From Pipra filicauda (lineage: Eukaryota; Chordata; Aves; Passeriformes; Pipridae), in NCBI RefSeq assembly GCF_003945595.2, contig NW_024103707.1:868001-932000 (forward strand): a stretch of 64,000 nt of DNA, in the 5' to 3' direction. The position numbers were made by a program, and so were the translations under genes. The notes under the pieces were generated by a model that saw nothing but the letters and a program-made list of their open reading frames with translations, searched no databases and was not told where the DNA came from. Position 1 is the stretch's first letter. Each line of letters starts with the position of its first letter. Positions 1 through 13,898 of this stretch are shown in pieces.

Positions 1-1966
1 GTGTCCAACTTAAACCTAAAGAAAAAATATCCTTGAGAAATTTTTGAAATGTAGTTCTGTAATTTCTACTTTGTCACAGAGACTGTTTTGTATGAATTGT
101 GTGGCATTTGGAATGATGTCTCTTTTTTCTAATCCATAGGGTGTATTCTTAGGAGTTGTGACAGGTTTATTAACCACATGCACTGCAGACTGTGATCCTA
201 ATGAGCAGCGGGGATGGCATGTAGTTCAAAGTCTCTTCTCTAACTCTCTGCCATAGTGTCAGGGTGAATGTAGGCAAACAGTGCCTTGCTGGGGCTCTGC
301 CTTGTCCAACTCTGTTACCTTCAATGCCTGGGTGCATGTGAGCTGACTCCAGAAGAGCTTTGTTGGTTTTCGTATGATTTCAAAACCAACCTTCAGCAAA
401 TATGTTTACTTTATGTTCTGCCTCTTTTTTTGATGTCCTATTTCTTGCTTCTTTTTATTTGTGTTTTGTTCTGAGCATGCTTGCGAGTCTGTATTTACAG
501 GTTGCAAAACTGTAAAATTGTGAATTATCTTGCTGTTGTAAGTCAGCAGTGGACAGGAAGAAAGTTGAAAATACTGAATAGGCAGCATATTGCTGCGTAG
601 GCACTTAATGTTACAGTGTGATATAAGTTAAAATATTGCTTATTTCCTCTTTGCTGTTCAAAACAACCTGAAGCGTGTTATGACCAGGATCTAAACAATA
701 ACTGAAAAAGTAAAAACAAATATTTTAGCAGAGAAAGACATGACCTGCCAAATATTCTGCATAATTTATGACTACATGAATAATCACCAAACAAAATACT
801 TGAAAACACCTGACTTTCTGGGGGAAGACTTTAATTTCTTTTTAAAAACAAACAAAAATGTGTAAACATTCCCTGCAATATCTTCAAAATTGAAAATAGT
901 TAAAAATTTAAGCAAGACTAGCAAGGGCTACAGTATCTGCTGGAGTTTGCCAGCAGTTTAACAAATGTGTGGACATAAACTCATAGATGTATCAATGACA
1001 AACTATTATAAAACTTCATAAACAAAATTGGCTAGATAAATAGTATTAGAAAACATGCTTCAGTAAACATGCTTTTTTTTTCTGTTTCATCCTTGTTTTT
1101 AAAGAGGTCTTTATGTGATCCACAGAATAAATAACTCCCTGTGTCTTGGTAGCTATTACAAATGACAGCTCCTACTGCTGACATTCCTGCTTATTTTTAA
1201 TCTGATGTAAGTTTATGTCCCGTAATTTTTATTTTCTGTTTTTTGAAATCAGTGCCCCATTCTGACCCACTCAAGAAAAAAGCTTGTGTGTCTTTGGAGC
1301 TGCACGGGGGGCTGTGTTGCTTCTCTCTCTGAATGTCTGCAGGAGGGAAAACTAAAATGCAGTACTTGAAAGAAGCAAAAGCTGTCAGAAGGAGACAAAT
1401 ACCGAGCAAGTCCCTGTAGAGTATCTTCAGACTTCCTTGTTGCAGCCCTTTGAATCAATTAGGGCATTTTAGCTCCCTGTGTCAGCTGTGCTTTTGCCAT
1501 AGCGGTCTAATGCATATCTGGAGAAAACTGGAGGGAAGCTCCTTCACCTTCCTCATCTTTGGGCAAAAGAATGGGAGGGATGGGAGACCTATGGCAGGCT
1601 TTGTGATTGTGAAGTTGGCTGTTGCAGTTCTTAAATTTGAATAAGTAGGCCAGCAGGCTCGGGCTGTCCAGTTACACGTGGGATTTTCATTGATGGGGGG
1701 ATGGGAACAATGACGGCAAAGTTTGCATCAAGTGAAGGCTGTGATTTCCAGGAGGAGGGAGCCTAATCTGAAATTGATAAGAGCTTTTTGAGTTCAAGGG
1801 ATTAGGAAAGAGGAGGGGAGGCTTTTCAAAAGCAATGTTTTCTTTTCTGAACTGATGAGAGTTATAGCAATGTCCTTCATGGGACATCTCCTGTTGTACC
1901 TGGCAATGGGCACCTTAAACCCAGAGTTTCCTTGTGTCTGAACAGTCTCTGTTCAGGGGAATGGGA

Positions 1967-1984
1967 GAATGAATGAATGAATGA
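1967..1984. repeat. (GAAT)n microsatellite
   Basis: About four and a half copies of GAAT in intron 1 of FOXO1. Confidence 0.85.
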
Positions 1985-4977
1985 GGTCTGGTCTCTGGGC
2001 AGCTGTGGTGAGGCCAGTTTCCTTGCATATATCAAATGGAGGGAAACAGTAAAGAGAGGAGAACAATTAGACCTAGTTGTCACAAGAAAACTAGGACCCA
2101 AATGCCTGAAAAAGCTCATTTTTGCATAACAGTGTCCCACTCTGGAAGCTGTCCTATTCTGTGTCCAGCATGGTCCTGCACCTTTAGCAGCAGGTGTGAA
2201 TGTAAAAGATCTCAAGCCACAATGGTGTTGCTAATCTTCCTTTTCATTGTCCTCACTGTAATATTTTACTGCTTAAAAAAACCTCACGTTTGGGTATTGT
2301 GATGAGTGCTGGTGCAACAGAGCTCTTGGGCTTTACTCTTTTAATTCCATTCATGTCATTAAAAACATAGCTTTTTCTTGTCCGTTTTGCTTTTCTTACT
2401 TGGGAAGGAGGAAAGCAATAAAAAGAGCTGATGGTTTAAGTCACTCTTGCCGGATGACATTCTATGGGAATGTAGAATTGCCAGTATGTAGATTGTAAAT
2501 AGTCCTTTGATTTAATAAGGGTCTGTTAAGTACAGAACACAGCCTACCAGTAGTGAGGGAATAGGAATGCTTCCAAAATGGGTGTGAGGGGAGAAATTGC
2601 TCTTTCGATTTCCCTTCTCTGTTTGCCCATCTTGCTTTGAGAAACAGTACTCTGCCTCCCACAGGCTGCTGAAAGTTGTGACTGTGTCCAGGGGTCATTG
2701 TTCAGAGTTGGTGCTACATGTTTTGCAAGATTGGATGACTCTGGCTTTATAATACTGAACAGATGTCTTAAAAACCAGTGATGAGTGCCAGCATTTCTTG
2801 AGACTGCAGCCTGAAGAACGTCACAGAAAGCAGCATTCGAGAGGAAAACTCTGGCATGAACAGTGCAACCACCTGTCACGAGTCCTCGGAGTCCTTAGAA
2901 AATCAACTAAAATCCCTTTAAGTAAACCACACCTTTTGAAAGAGGGTGGCTGCAACTGGCCAGACAGTGGAGAGGGGCAATGCACACTAGAATATAGCCC
3001 AAGGCTTTATTGAAATTTGGATGAGGGTTTTTTGTTGGCATTGGAGTAGTAAATCATGTTATGTAAAATCTGTTAGGCGGTGGGAGCAGACTTGAATTGA
3101 AAAGTGCTCTCCCAAAGAGATTGCGCTGGTGGTCTGACTTTCTTCTGTGGTGGGGGAGAAAAATACCAAGGCAAACTGCATTCAAAGAAGTGAGAAAAAA
3201 CACAACACTTAGTCTATGTGGTGCCTCTTTGGGATGTACAAAGAGGAGTAATTGAAAATATATAATGGCTTCATGTAACTCTGCAGTAAAGAACAAGTAA
3301 AAGAATAGAACACAAAGAAAATGAACAAATGTTGACTGCATAAGGCAGCATCCTCTACAGATTGGTAGATATGCAGGAGTTTAAAGAGAACTTAAGTATG
3401 ATCCTGTTTGGGCTATTTTAATAAAAACTTAAGAAATCTGTTTTTTCATGCTAATATTTTGTTAACAAGAAAATTATATTTTATTTTCTTTTTATGTATG
3501 AGACAGATAAAGGGTGAATTGACTAGAGGAAAAAATAAATAGTAAAACAGTGCCTTATACACTGGACCGTGTTCACATACAAAAGAAACTAAAGGAAATA
3601 GGAATGCCTATCTCTTCTTTCCTAAGTTTCTCTTTGTTACTACATCCATATCAGATATTTACAACATTAGGTGAAATCCATAGGGTGGTTCTTATTTTTA
3701 AGCTGACACCATCCCCTTACAAATGTGAAACCTTCAGCATCTTAACCACTAGATGCACTAAACAGTTTCTAAAGATGCCCTAAACCAAACAAAAAGTTCC
3801 ACTCAACTGTTTTAGTATTCTTTTTGTAGTTTTGGGGACTACACTAAAATTTTGGTAGTCTACCCTTTCACTTGCTGCAGTCAAAATAAAGATCAAATGC
3901 ATAGTGAGATGTACGTAAGATATCATTCAACCTCTAAATGAAAGGCTTTGCCCTTATTTTTACAACACTTGCAGTTTCCTCAAGCCAGGGATTTCCTGTG
4001 GGGCACAGCTAACCCTGCTGCAAAGTAAGCTTGCTGCTTTCATTGACTCTTTGTTTTTGAAAAGCTAGTATTCAGTAGCATCCATGTCCAGAGAATTTGA
4101 GTGCTTTAGTGCTTTGTTTGCTAAAGGAAAAGACTTCCTCTTCTAAGGCAATACAGGTGTAATAAGGATAATAAGGAGATATATTTCCTTGTTTTTTTTT
4201 TCTTCAATCTATGCAAAGGCTCAATCAACACAACTTTTTATATCATTGGATCTGTACATCACCCTTGGTATATTACTTCCCAAGGTAAGAAATACAGACA
4301 GGCTTAATGCCTTTCCTAAACATATCTCTGCTGCCCTTGTCAGATGAGTGTGCGTTATAGGAGCTGTGGGTGCAGTGCAGGCACCCTTGGTTCTGTCTGC
4401 AGAACCGTGACTGCAAACTGGCATCTGCTCCTTCACCGTGTCTCTAAGGAGAGGTCTATGGTCAGGCAGTAGGCATTGTTGCAGGTCAGTAAGTCCTCAA
4501 GCTTCTCCAATAGTGGCTAGCCCATAAGGCTGTACAGTGAATGGGCAAGTGTCATGGACATAGCCCATGTCTCCAGCACATCCCTGCTTTGCTTTACCTG
4601 CCTCAGTTTTAACTTATTTTCAGCTGTTGTGGGTAGCACATTGTTTGTAAATCTGTCAGCTCATGACAATCACTCCAACCCTTTAGGTTATCAGTGATGT
4701 TGTGAAAGCAAATAGTCTTAATCCATGAAAATGAAGAGATGTGTGGCTCCCTAGTAAAGTATCCAACTGGAACCAAACATTTAGGGCTAGGTTTGCTTGT
4801 GCCTTTACCTAGACAAGTGGCAAAGGACTGCTTTGGTCATTATGCAGGGCTTTTAGCATGTAAAGCTTATGTGACTTCTCAGGCAGGGATCTTTCTAGTT
4901 ATTTCACTTCCCCTGTTAAAGCTTTTGGAGTAATCATATCTGGGTGTCTTGGTTTTTTTCCCCATTCTTTTTGGTGT

Positions 4978-5010
4978 TTTTTTTGTTTGTTTGTTTGTTT
5001 GTTTGTTTTT
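4978..5010. repeat. (GTTT)n microsatellite
   Basis: A T-run followed by about six GTTT units in intron 1. Confidence 0.9.
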
Positions 5011-7131
5011 CATTTGAAAGGTCTCTGTGTGTCCACAAAGGTCAATGCAAAAAATGAGTCCTGTGATGTTTTTCACCTCTGTGATTTGCACTGAGACCTT
5101 GGCCTATTTCTCAAGTTATTGCTTCTTACTGGTGAAAATGTGTTTCCAGTGCTTGTTTTAAGATGATCTGCTGGTCTAATTAGTATTGATATATTTAGCA
5201 TGTATACACACTTGTACCTCTTCATTAGAGCTAACGAAAGTCAATAAAGGACAGCTTAACTTTAGAAAGACAAAAAGGGGGGTGGAGGTTGAAGCTATCT
5301 ATAAACAGTGCTGTAGTCTTTGTGATGGATTGGGTGTAACGGTGAAGAGTGGCAGAGGTGAAACAGGCTTTCTGTTAAACAGGAAATGAGTGATTAACAT
5401 TTTTTGTCCTACTGATCATAATTATTCCCACTGGCTGAAAAAAAAAAATACTCCTTAGTCTCTCTTTGCTTTAGTCCCATAATAAAATTTTAATCTATTA
5501 GTCATTCTGACATTGTATGGATGAACTGCTACTTTATTCCTCCAAATTTTTTTTCAAATAATTTTAGTAAACTTTACTTATAATTGTGAATAATGTTTTC
5601 CTTGCAATAACCTGCTTGTGCTCTGCATTCCAGGACAGCTTTGCCTCAAATTGTTATGACTGCTGTGGTGCCTGCATCCCTCTAGAGTTGCATTCCTGGT
5701 CGCAGTGTTAGAGCCCGTGGTGAATAATTGTGAGAGGGCTACCTGGCTGTCATGAATTACAGCAACCTTCCTCATGGCTTACTGCACTATAGATACTTCT
5801 AATGCTCTCAATTCCTTTGATGAGCACACCTTAGCAGTGGTGCATGGTGCCAATCTTGCCTGCCCTGTCATTCATTCAGTGTGACATTGGCATAACTGCA
5901 AGTGTTCCCTCGCTTACCTTTCTTGAGCAAAAGATAGTTTTTTGTACATGCAATGACCTGTATTCCATGGGACTGTTTTGAAAGACTAATTATTTCCCTG
6001 ACCTCTGATGTTTTATTAATTGAATCCTTTACCAGCTTTTCTATGATAGGACCTGGGACTGCAGTCAGTCAGGTTATGCATATGTCCTCCTGCTTTGCTG
6101 TTTTTGCATTACTGACGTAATTGCATGGCTGCTTGTGAAGGCCGGAGGTCTGGGGGTGCTTAAAGAGAGAGGAGAAGCCCCAGTTATAAGGGTATCTTGA
6201 CTTGGAAACGTTCCTCTTCAGTGAGGCCCTGTGTCACTAATGAACTTGGGAAGTGCTTCTTTGTCATAAGCTATATATGTACATATGCATATATATATGT
6301 TCTATATTTGTGGAAAACTGAAATGTTTATTTACAAATATGAAACTCCTATATTTATCAAACACTTGTTTTCCGTCTGTTGGAATAGAAAGGTTGCAGCA
6401 TCATTTTTGTAATGGCAGCATTAGGATTTTTCTGGATCACCAAATACAGTTATTCCTGCTAGATTTAAATTTTCTTATCTGATATTTATTTTTTTCCTAA
6501 TATTTTACACTTCACAACTTTTAAAGTTGTGATAAATGAAGTTGATAAATGAAGCTATCATTTATCCTGATTGCTATTTACCTTTTTTTAAATAACACTA
6601 TATTTCCTTCTTATTGTTCCCTTCTTTCACTTGAAAATGGATAGATTTTAGACAAACCTGTTGGCTGTCTTGGCTTCCCAAATGATTTTACCAGAGGGAG
6701 GAAAGTCCATCCAACAAAACTCAGATATTTGTGTGCATTTTTATCTGCTATTTTTCTTAGTCAATGTCACTTAGTTTCCTTGGCTTTGAAATTCTAGCAA
6801 ATGTTTATATATTTGATGTACACTGTGTTGATGATATACCACACCTATATTGTGGTCATAGAAATATAAATGTAGTTATAAAACATAGTATTGGCATTGA
6901 CATAGGACATTGTTAGCCTGGTTGTGGCTCTGTCTCTTTTGGAGGTACAGAAAACATAGGAGTGATCATAAGAAGTTTTGGTTGGGGTCATCATATGTGG
7001 AACACTATTCAGGAGTGTGCTTACCCTGTGTGCATACTTCTCATACTATGAACCTTGTTCATGGTTTTTACATTCATTCTTTCTAAATGCCTGTGTAGAG
7101 AAAGTAGGCAGGTGTTACCATCTCAGTAGAA

Positions 7132-7169
7132 ATGTCCAAACTGCCATTATGTCCAAACTGCCATTATGG
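7132..7169. repeat. 17-bp tandem duplication
   Basis: The unit ATGTCCAAACTGCCATT occurs twice in direct succession (7132-7148 and 7149-7165), followed by ATGG. The copies are identical, which suggests a recent replication slip. Confidence 0.9.
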
Positions 7170-7799
7170 AAAAGTGCTTCCAAGGAGTCTACCTAGAATG
7201 AGGAGGAGGATATCTGGGGATAGAAATTGGAAATTACTCAAATGCATGTTAGTAGGGTTGCCAGTTCTGACATGTAGGAATGCATAGCCAAGTCTCTTAA
7301 ACATCAACATCTGCAGCTGGGTATGTATTTTCTGTTACTACATACCATGCTCCATTGGAGAAAACTCCAGTAATTGTGTCCCTTGTGCCATATGTGGCAG
7401 TAGGATGCAACCTGGAGGATGGCCAAGCACCTTCGGTGTTCAAAGTTTTTTAGTCTTTGGCAGCTATGAGAAGGAAATGTGGGATAGTATAAATTTGTGG
7501 ACTTGATTGCAGAATGTACAGGACTTATATTAATGCCACTGACATTTGGTCATAGGAAGCCTCTCTCTGTGCTGGAGATATGTATAGAAACCATATAGTG
7601 ATAAGATGCAGTCTGTCCTGTTCTTGTACATTCATGCATGAAATAAGGGATGCATTGCCAAAATCTTATCATGTGAAACAGTTTATGGAAGTATGTCTAT
7701 ATTTGGAGATGATGTTTCATAGGTGGTGGTCTGGGAAAGACTCTCACTATGCCACCATCTGTAATGGAAAACACATAGAAACAGTGCAAGGTCCCTCTA

Positions 7800-8200
7800 G
7801 TAAGACAGAAGTATTTCTTCACATTTCCAGCTGATGCTTCTTTACCATATAACAGTGCAGGAGAAAAAAAATGAAGTAAAAAAAAAAAAAAGCATCTCCA
7901 CAAGAACAAAGGACCCAAAAAAGCATGACCTGTTTGGGAGGAAATCCTGCCCTTCCACCTGCATGCAGCTGCAGGTGGCAAATTTCCAGCATCTTTCTAA
8001 ATACAACTCTTTGACCTGAGGATAAGCATCATGCTTTCTGTCCATGCTCTTATTGGACAACAGAGAAGGCTTCTGAGTGGTAATCAAAGTATGCCACAAC
8101 TGGGTGGCAAAATTAGCTACTTCCTTAGCGTTTGAAGCCTCTGACACAGCAGCCAACGTGTGGTTGTGTTGGTGAACATTGTAGTATCAGGAGCCCTTCT
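7800..8200 (+). mobile_element. Relic resembling a DIRS-type retrotransposon gag ORF
   Basis: A 61-codon open stretch (7834-8019) contains the residues TRTKDPKKHDLFGRK, followed by a segment with S-T-x-x-x-Q-L-x-V-A-N-F-Q spacing. I remember this pattern from the gag-like first ORF of DIRS-type (tyrosine-recombinase) retrotransposons of turtles, crocodilians and frogs. About 30 codons after the stop, another plus frame near 8100-8155 reads A-F-E-A-S-D-T-A-A-N, like the alanine-rich helix that follows in that family. The frame is broken by stops and shifts, so this is a dead copy. Family assignment is from memory. Alternatives are a chance resemblance or another retroelement gag. Confidence 0.45.
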
Positions 8201-11200
8201 TCAAGAAAAATGTCACTAAGGCTGATTTATGAATATGTTATGTGCTGTCTGTTGATGAATCAATTTTGAGTGTCCAACACCAGCTCTGAGGGAAATCAAA
8301 GCTTCATGTGCAGCATCTACATCTGAACTTCTTGTATTTCATTGTCATTAGATAAGACGAACAGGACTGCCTTACATCAGACTCTTATACCAAAGGGAAT
8401 TCTGATAGGTCTGGAGTTACCAATGTTCTCTTTCCTCCTTGGCCTCTTCACCTAGCCCCTGCAAACTTGCCAGAATAGTTGGAAACCACAGTAAAATGGG
8501 TGCAGGCAGACCTGCCTGTTTTGCCAGGCACAGTCTAACTTAGCCTTGGATAGATGCTACATGGTGCTACTTGCCATGGTTAGCCCCTGCTGCTGCTGTC
8601 TGGCTTTTAATGCTGAACAAACCCAGAGAAAGTGTGCTAGACAACTTCTTGTCCTTTGCACACTTTCCTAGAAGTTTTAATGACTTCTTTTTTGGAATGG
8701 TGCTTGCCACTGAGGCTCCAAGAGGAGGATGATTTTAGCATTTGGATCTGCTGTAGAGTCCCCACACAAAGACCTAGAGACAGGTCTGTTGTTTTCTGTA
8801 ATAACATATGGAAATCCTGAGGTCTTCACTTCTCTGCTGCAAAGCTTTTGCTTTGGTGGTATCTCCACAGGGAGATTCTGCTGGTTCAGAATCCTGCTGT
8901 AAGCTGTCAATATCAGGACATCAGCATTAGGACAGCTGGTTCATGTGCCAGTCACCACTGATCACAGCAGACCCATCTCAACACTGATAGTGTTAGCTGG
9001 TGGATCTCTGACCTTCTCTCCTACCCATCCTCAACCCTTTCTTTCCTGAGCATGTTCCTATTGCAGTATCCTCCAGCTATCAGTTAAAATACATAAATAA
9101 GCAGCCTCTCCTCTTCTGCAGAAGCAGTCTTGAGTATCATGTTCCCTGAAAGTTTCTCTTCAACCTCCAAATCTATTTCAGATATTGTTTGAAGAGATCT
9201 GAGAACTACAGTCAAGTCTTGTGACCCAATCTGTATTTGAAGTCATTTCAGCTGATGGTAAAATAAACTGACTGGCAACTTCTGTAGACTACCCCCTTGG
9301 ATGGGGTGTAGAAAGCAGTGGACTTCTGTGATGTCTTCTAAATGAAAACTTAGTGGGCAGTCATTAGACTTAATTTTAATAGAAATCCTTGACCTATGTG
9401 TTATGGAAGCAGTGTTGCTCCTATGGCCTCCCAGTTTGTTATGGCTACATCTGCCTCCGGAGACCAACTCCTGCCTTTGTTACTAATTACTATGGATCTC
9501 TTTCTGAGATGCCATGGTATGCTTTATTGCAATGCTGTCAGCATATGCACCTTGATAGCAAATCCACTTGTTTTCTAAAGTGTATTGACTGATGCATCCA
9601 TTCTTCACTCTCCCTTTTGATGGCTATCATGGCACTGTGGATGAATGGGTGCTACCTATGCCCACGGGTGAGAGAGGGTGGGAGAGACCATGAGCACTTA
9701 TAGGTACTTTTACAAATAAATGTCGGATCTTGCAGCTCCCCAGATACCCACAGATCCTCACAGTTAGATCCTGCTTGAGAGTCAGGGGTTAAAGTGGGGT
9801 TAAAGAGGAGCTCTGCAGCAGAACATTGCTCTTCTTCCCTCTCCTTTGGGTGCTCCAAGGGCTGGTGTGAAGGAAAGATGGCCAGTGTGACTGTATGGTC
9901 TTGCTTCAGTAAGTACAATGTTTTCAAGTGTAAAAAAGCTTTTGGATGTTTAGTAAAACCCCAAAACAATTTACTAAAAAAGTAATTAAATACCTTAACT
10001 TCAATTGTGATAGGAATATAATTTTTTTCAGCAATTAGTTAAGTTAAACTTAATTTGCATGTTTTAGTATTAATATTGGGTTTAAATGCAGTATTAGATA
10101 TCAGTAGGGCTGTTGGAAATGTTGGAAATGGAGATGAATGATATAAATGTGTAGATTCAAGGAATAATTTTCTTGGCTTCACAAGTTTTATTAACTGGTA
10201 TGGGCTCATCACATTTCACATAGCAGATACTGGTTTTGCATATTTGGAATCTTAAATCAGCGAGTAACAATAAGCATATCCACACTTCTGGTCTGAATAC
10301 TGAAGTATGGCATGCAGTAGGTTCACTTTATCCCAGAGGCGGAAACTCAATCCCAGGAAGCACTCCACAGGTGGCAGCAGCCCTGCTGCCATCCTGACCC
10401 AGATTTGGATAAAATTCCAGCATGGTTATTCTCAGTGTGATCTGTCATGCATCACTGCTGCGCAGAGACCCACCTCAAAATGCAGATGGTTGCTTTTGGA
10501 GTCATTCAGGCCAGGTTTTGGGAGGCTTTGCTTCAAAGTCCAACTGAAAGTCATGGTTGAGGGCATCTTGCAGTGTGCTGGGGCTGATGGTGCCACCGTG
10601 TGCCCCAGCCACTGACAGCCACGCTGTTCCTCTGGCGGCCAAGATCCACTGCTGAAACTATACTTTTTTATCAGGTTGTGTTTACATCTGGCAAAGATTT
10701 GTAGACACAACATCATTAACAGCAGTGCATATTTTCACAAGATTTACCTCTTCAACACTTTTTCCAAGTTAGTAAATCATAGCTTCTCTAATGTCCTGCT
10801 GGCTGCGTGAAAAACAGGAATTTATGTAACAAGCTCTGGGCCGCAAACCTTTTCCTGTTAGGAAAATTTTTTTTTCATTGCTGGCAGAGGTAGGAGACAG
10901 CTCTGTTACTCAAAGAGCGACCTCAAATGTCCTCGTTACAATAATACCAGATTATAACATTTTTGATGACTAAGGAACAGCATCTTAAATATTTAACACT
11001 TGTGTTGCAGAGCAAAGGGAGCTGAACCTCATCATGGTGTTTTCCCTGCCTGATGTTTCGTGTGTTTGATATGCCTATTTTGATAGTAAACAGTGATCCT
11101 TAGCCAACTGGGTATGTTTACAAAATACAGTACAAAAATGAACTGGCACAGAAGGTTTTTTAATCAACAGCCGTGCAGAACAACTTTCTTGCGACATTTC

Positions 11201-11520
11201 TAGAGCTGGACTTGTGTCAGCCAGGGATTTGGCTGTGGCCCTTTGAGTGAAAACAACAGGCTGAGCCAGGCCAGCCTCACAAGGCTTCTCAGCCAGCCCC
11301 TGGGGCTGTGGGCAAGTCCAAAGATGGATTTTCAGGCTTACCCTCTCCATGTGTTAGCTGCACCTGGTGCAAATAAAATTCCAAGGCCTTCCCTAACACC
11401 CTGTTGCTAGATTGAGGATGATATTTTGATTGCAGAGTTACCTGCAGGGAAGAGATTCAGTCCTACTTGATAATTTGTAGGAGAATGGCTTCCTTTTGAA
11501 ATTGAATGAGGAAGCACTGA
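8201..11520 (+). other. FOXO1: FOXO1 intron 1, second section
   Basis: Intronic sequence without a recognisable exon. The part 8200-9980 is poorer in homopolymer runs and has a more coding-like texture than its surroundings, with short interrupted frames on both strands. It could continue the DIRS-like relic just upstream, but I could not identify any reverse transcriptase or recombinase motif. From 9980 to 11520 it is ordinary AT-rich intron. Confidence 0.7.
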
Positions 11521-11675
11521 AATCATAGAATCATCATGGAGTTGTAGAATGGTTTGGGTGACCTTAAAGATCATCTAGTTCCAAATTCTTCTGCCATAGG
11601 CAGGCACGCTTTCCACTAGACCAGGTTGCTCCAAGCCTCATCCAGCCTGTCTTTGAACACTGCCAGGGAAGGGGA
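11521..11675 (-). mobile_element. CR1 LINE 3' fragment
   Basis: Read on the minus strand, the fragment ends with the typical avian CR1 tail (plus strand begins AATCATAGAATCAT, then GGTTTGGGTGACCTTAAAGATCATCTAG). Only the last 155 bp or so are present, as is usual for 5'-truncated CR1 copies. Several substitutions and small indels relative to the remembered consensus indicate an old insertion. It lies in intron 1 of FOXO1, antisense to the gene. Confidence 0.9.
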
Positions 11676-13898
11676 CTTGTCTCTGGTGTTTGTTTAACTG
11701 GGATAAATTGTTAAAGATGGTTCTTTGGAGGAGAGGTTGGAAATGCTTCTGAGTCTAGGCACATGATTTGACTCGTTGCTGTGCTGGTTGAACAGCTAGC
11801 CTTGAGGCCATGCTCTGCCATCATCTGCTGTCAGGGAATGTCTTGTGTCCCTGTTTGGGGTGAAGCTGCACTTTTCGGGAGGGTAGTCTCAAGACACTGG
11901 TGCCTGTGAGGTGTTGCAGGACTGTAAGAGCTCCTTGCTGCCCTCACTTATTAAAGGTTTCATCTTTGACCCTAGAGTAATCTCTGCTGTTGAGCTCTGC
12001 AGGTGGCCAGTCCTGGTTTGGCTGATTGGTTTTCTGTGGTCCAAAACATGTCATGCCTCTTGCAGGGAATTTGAGCCTGTTGTCTCTGATTTGAGCCAGG
12101 GCCCATGAGATAACTGTTCTCATCTTGCATGCTTACTTATGGTCTTTGCTCCTTTCTTCTGTCAGCGAGATGTATGGGGAAAGATGTGCATCTTTGAGAA
12201 AGTAGATGTAGAGAAGTGAAAGGGTAGGAAGACATTTTTAAAGATACCACTGTCAGAAGCAGCACTCTGGGCTGGAAAATTCAACAAATTCAGCACAGAC
12301 CAGAGCAGTGGCTGTGTCCCTCATCCTCTGATTTGCCTCACAAGGCATACAAAGGTCCATGAGCTCTATCATCCTCATGGTTTGGTGCTGTAGTGGGTGT
12401 TGGGTGTCAGGTTAAAAACTTAGGAGAAGATAGATGGGAGTTGATAGATAGATAGGAAAACAGAAAATACAGAACAGGGTGTTTGTAGGTCTGGCAGTGA
12501 TTTACTTGTTTTGACAAAATTGGTCAACTGTGTTTTTGGTGAAGATCAACCTTACTCTAATGCTTTCTAGACACAGTCTTTCCATTTTGGCTCTCCCAAA
12601 AGTTTCTTTGGACAAGTTGCTAAAAATTACTATAGATGGAAGGCGAGTAGCGAATCACTGATTTCTCTGCCATTGAGGTCTAATTTCTTGTTTATACATT
12701 TCATGTGTTGTTTTGTGGTTCCCTCGTACTTGTTCTGCATAAATCACTGTCCTAGCACAGACCATCCAGGTGGATCTCCATGTAGACCATGCTACTGTCC
12801 CACCCTTCTACCAATATCCATGGCTGCCTGTTTCAGCACTCTGTGAACTTGTGGCCTTTTTAGCCACAGTGTCAAGATATAGGAAAGCTTTTCTGCTGAT
12901 ACAATGTTTTTTACATGTGCTCAGCAGAAAATTATATGAGGAAAAATATGTTCATCTACAGCCTGGTAAAGCACAGATTAGTCTCTTATTAACAGGTCAA
13001 CCTGTGGGTTTCCATTTTGGATTATTTATTTTTTTATTCTTTTTTTGTATTTAAGAACAAAACGTGGAACATTACTTATAACTGAGGAGGTAACAAAAAG
13101 CTCCAGTACCACTGGTCGTTCTTGGCACCAGGTATCTGATGCCCTCAGGTATTAGAAGAGTCAATTTTGCATATTTAAAATGTTGATTTTTAAAGAAAAA
13201 GATGGTCTGAAGACTGAGGTTTTCATGTTTACATGTCTGTGCTCTTTGCATTCCTTCCTCTCTTATGATTTCTTAGGCAAGTTGTGATGTTTATTTATAA
13301 AAATTAGAACTTAGGCCTCAACTGGTTTTCTATATGTATTTTCTCATATAACACAGGTAATATAAAACTCACTAATGCTCATTGGCAACAGTCACAGTTT
13401 GCATGTTGCAGGTTTGCAGGATTTAGTGATGTGCAGGATGAGAGTCCGTTATAAGGACCATAGAACGGGATTTAGCATTCCTGAACTTAGTGTAAAATAA
13501 TAATTAAAAAAATCCATAAATGGAGTCAGGTTCAATTCACTAGGGTGAAGCTGATAATGAGATCTTCAGTCATCTTCTTGGTCTTCTGGTTTATTTTGTC
13601 TCCTTTATGAGGAATTTTTATTTCAGAAAAGTTCCTTCAGTGTTTTATTTGACTTTTTATAATGTCAGATGTGATCGGGCCAGATGACACAAATTGACAT
13701 GATGACTCTTTGTAAGCTTGTTTCAGCTAGTTCAAGGTGGTGAGCTGATAAAAGATGTTTCCATACTGGCATGTTTTCTTATTTTATGAGTACTCCTGTG
13801 TTTCTAACAAAATGATAGTATGTTTACAAAAGCAAATATTAGTATGCCATAAAAGATGCATATTTTCTCTATTTCTTACATGTTATTCTGTTTTTCAG
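11676..13898 (+). other. FOXO1: FOXO1 intron 1, last section with splice acceptor
   Basis: AT-rich intron ending in a pyrimidine-rich tract and CAG at 13896-13898. A short GATA tract lies near 12440. No exon was recognised. The 48 codons open upstream of the acceptor (13755-13898) are an intron read-through of the exon 2 frame and do not resemble FOXO1. Confidence 0.9.

Larger units (their letters stand above)
1..7799 (+). other. FOXO1: FOXO1 intron 1, 3' part, first section
   Basis: Non-coding sequence upstream of FOXO1 exon 2. It is AT-rich with many homopolymer runs. All open frames here are short (about 110 codons at most), overlap on both strands, and lack recognisable domains or splice context. 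In vertebrates FOXO1 exon 1 is separated from exon 2 by a very long intron, so this placement is inferred from the downstream exon. Apart from the simple repeats listed separately I see no exon or identifiable transposon in this section. Confidence 0.85.

Noticed and set aside
13755..13898. In-frame ATG and 48 codons upstream of FOXO1 exon 2
   Set aside because: The stretch is intron read-through: a good acceptor (TTTTTCAG) sits at 13891-13898, and the upstream residues do not resemble FOXO proteins.
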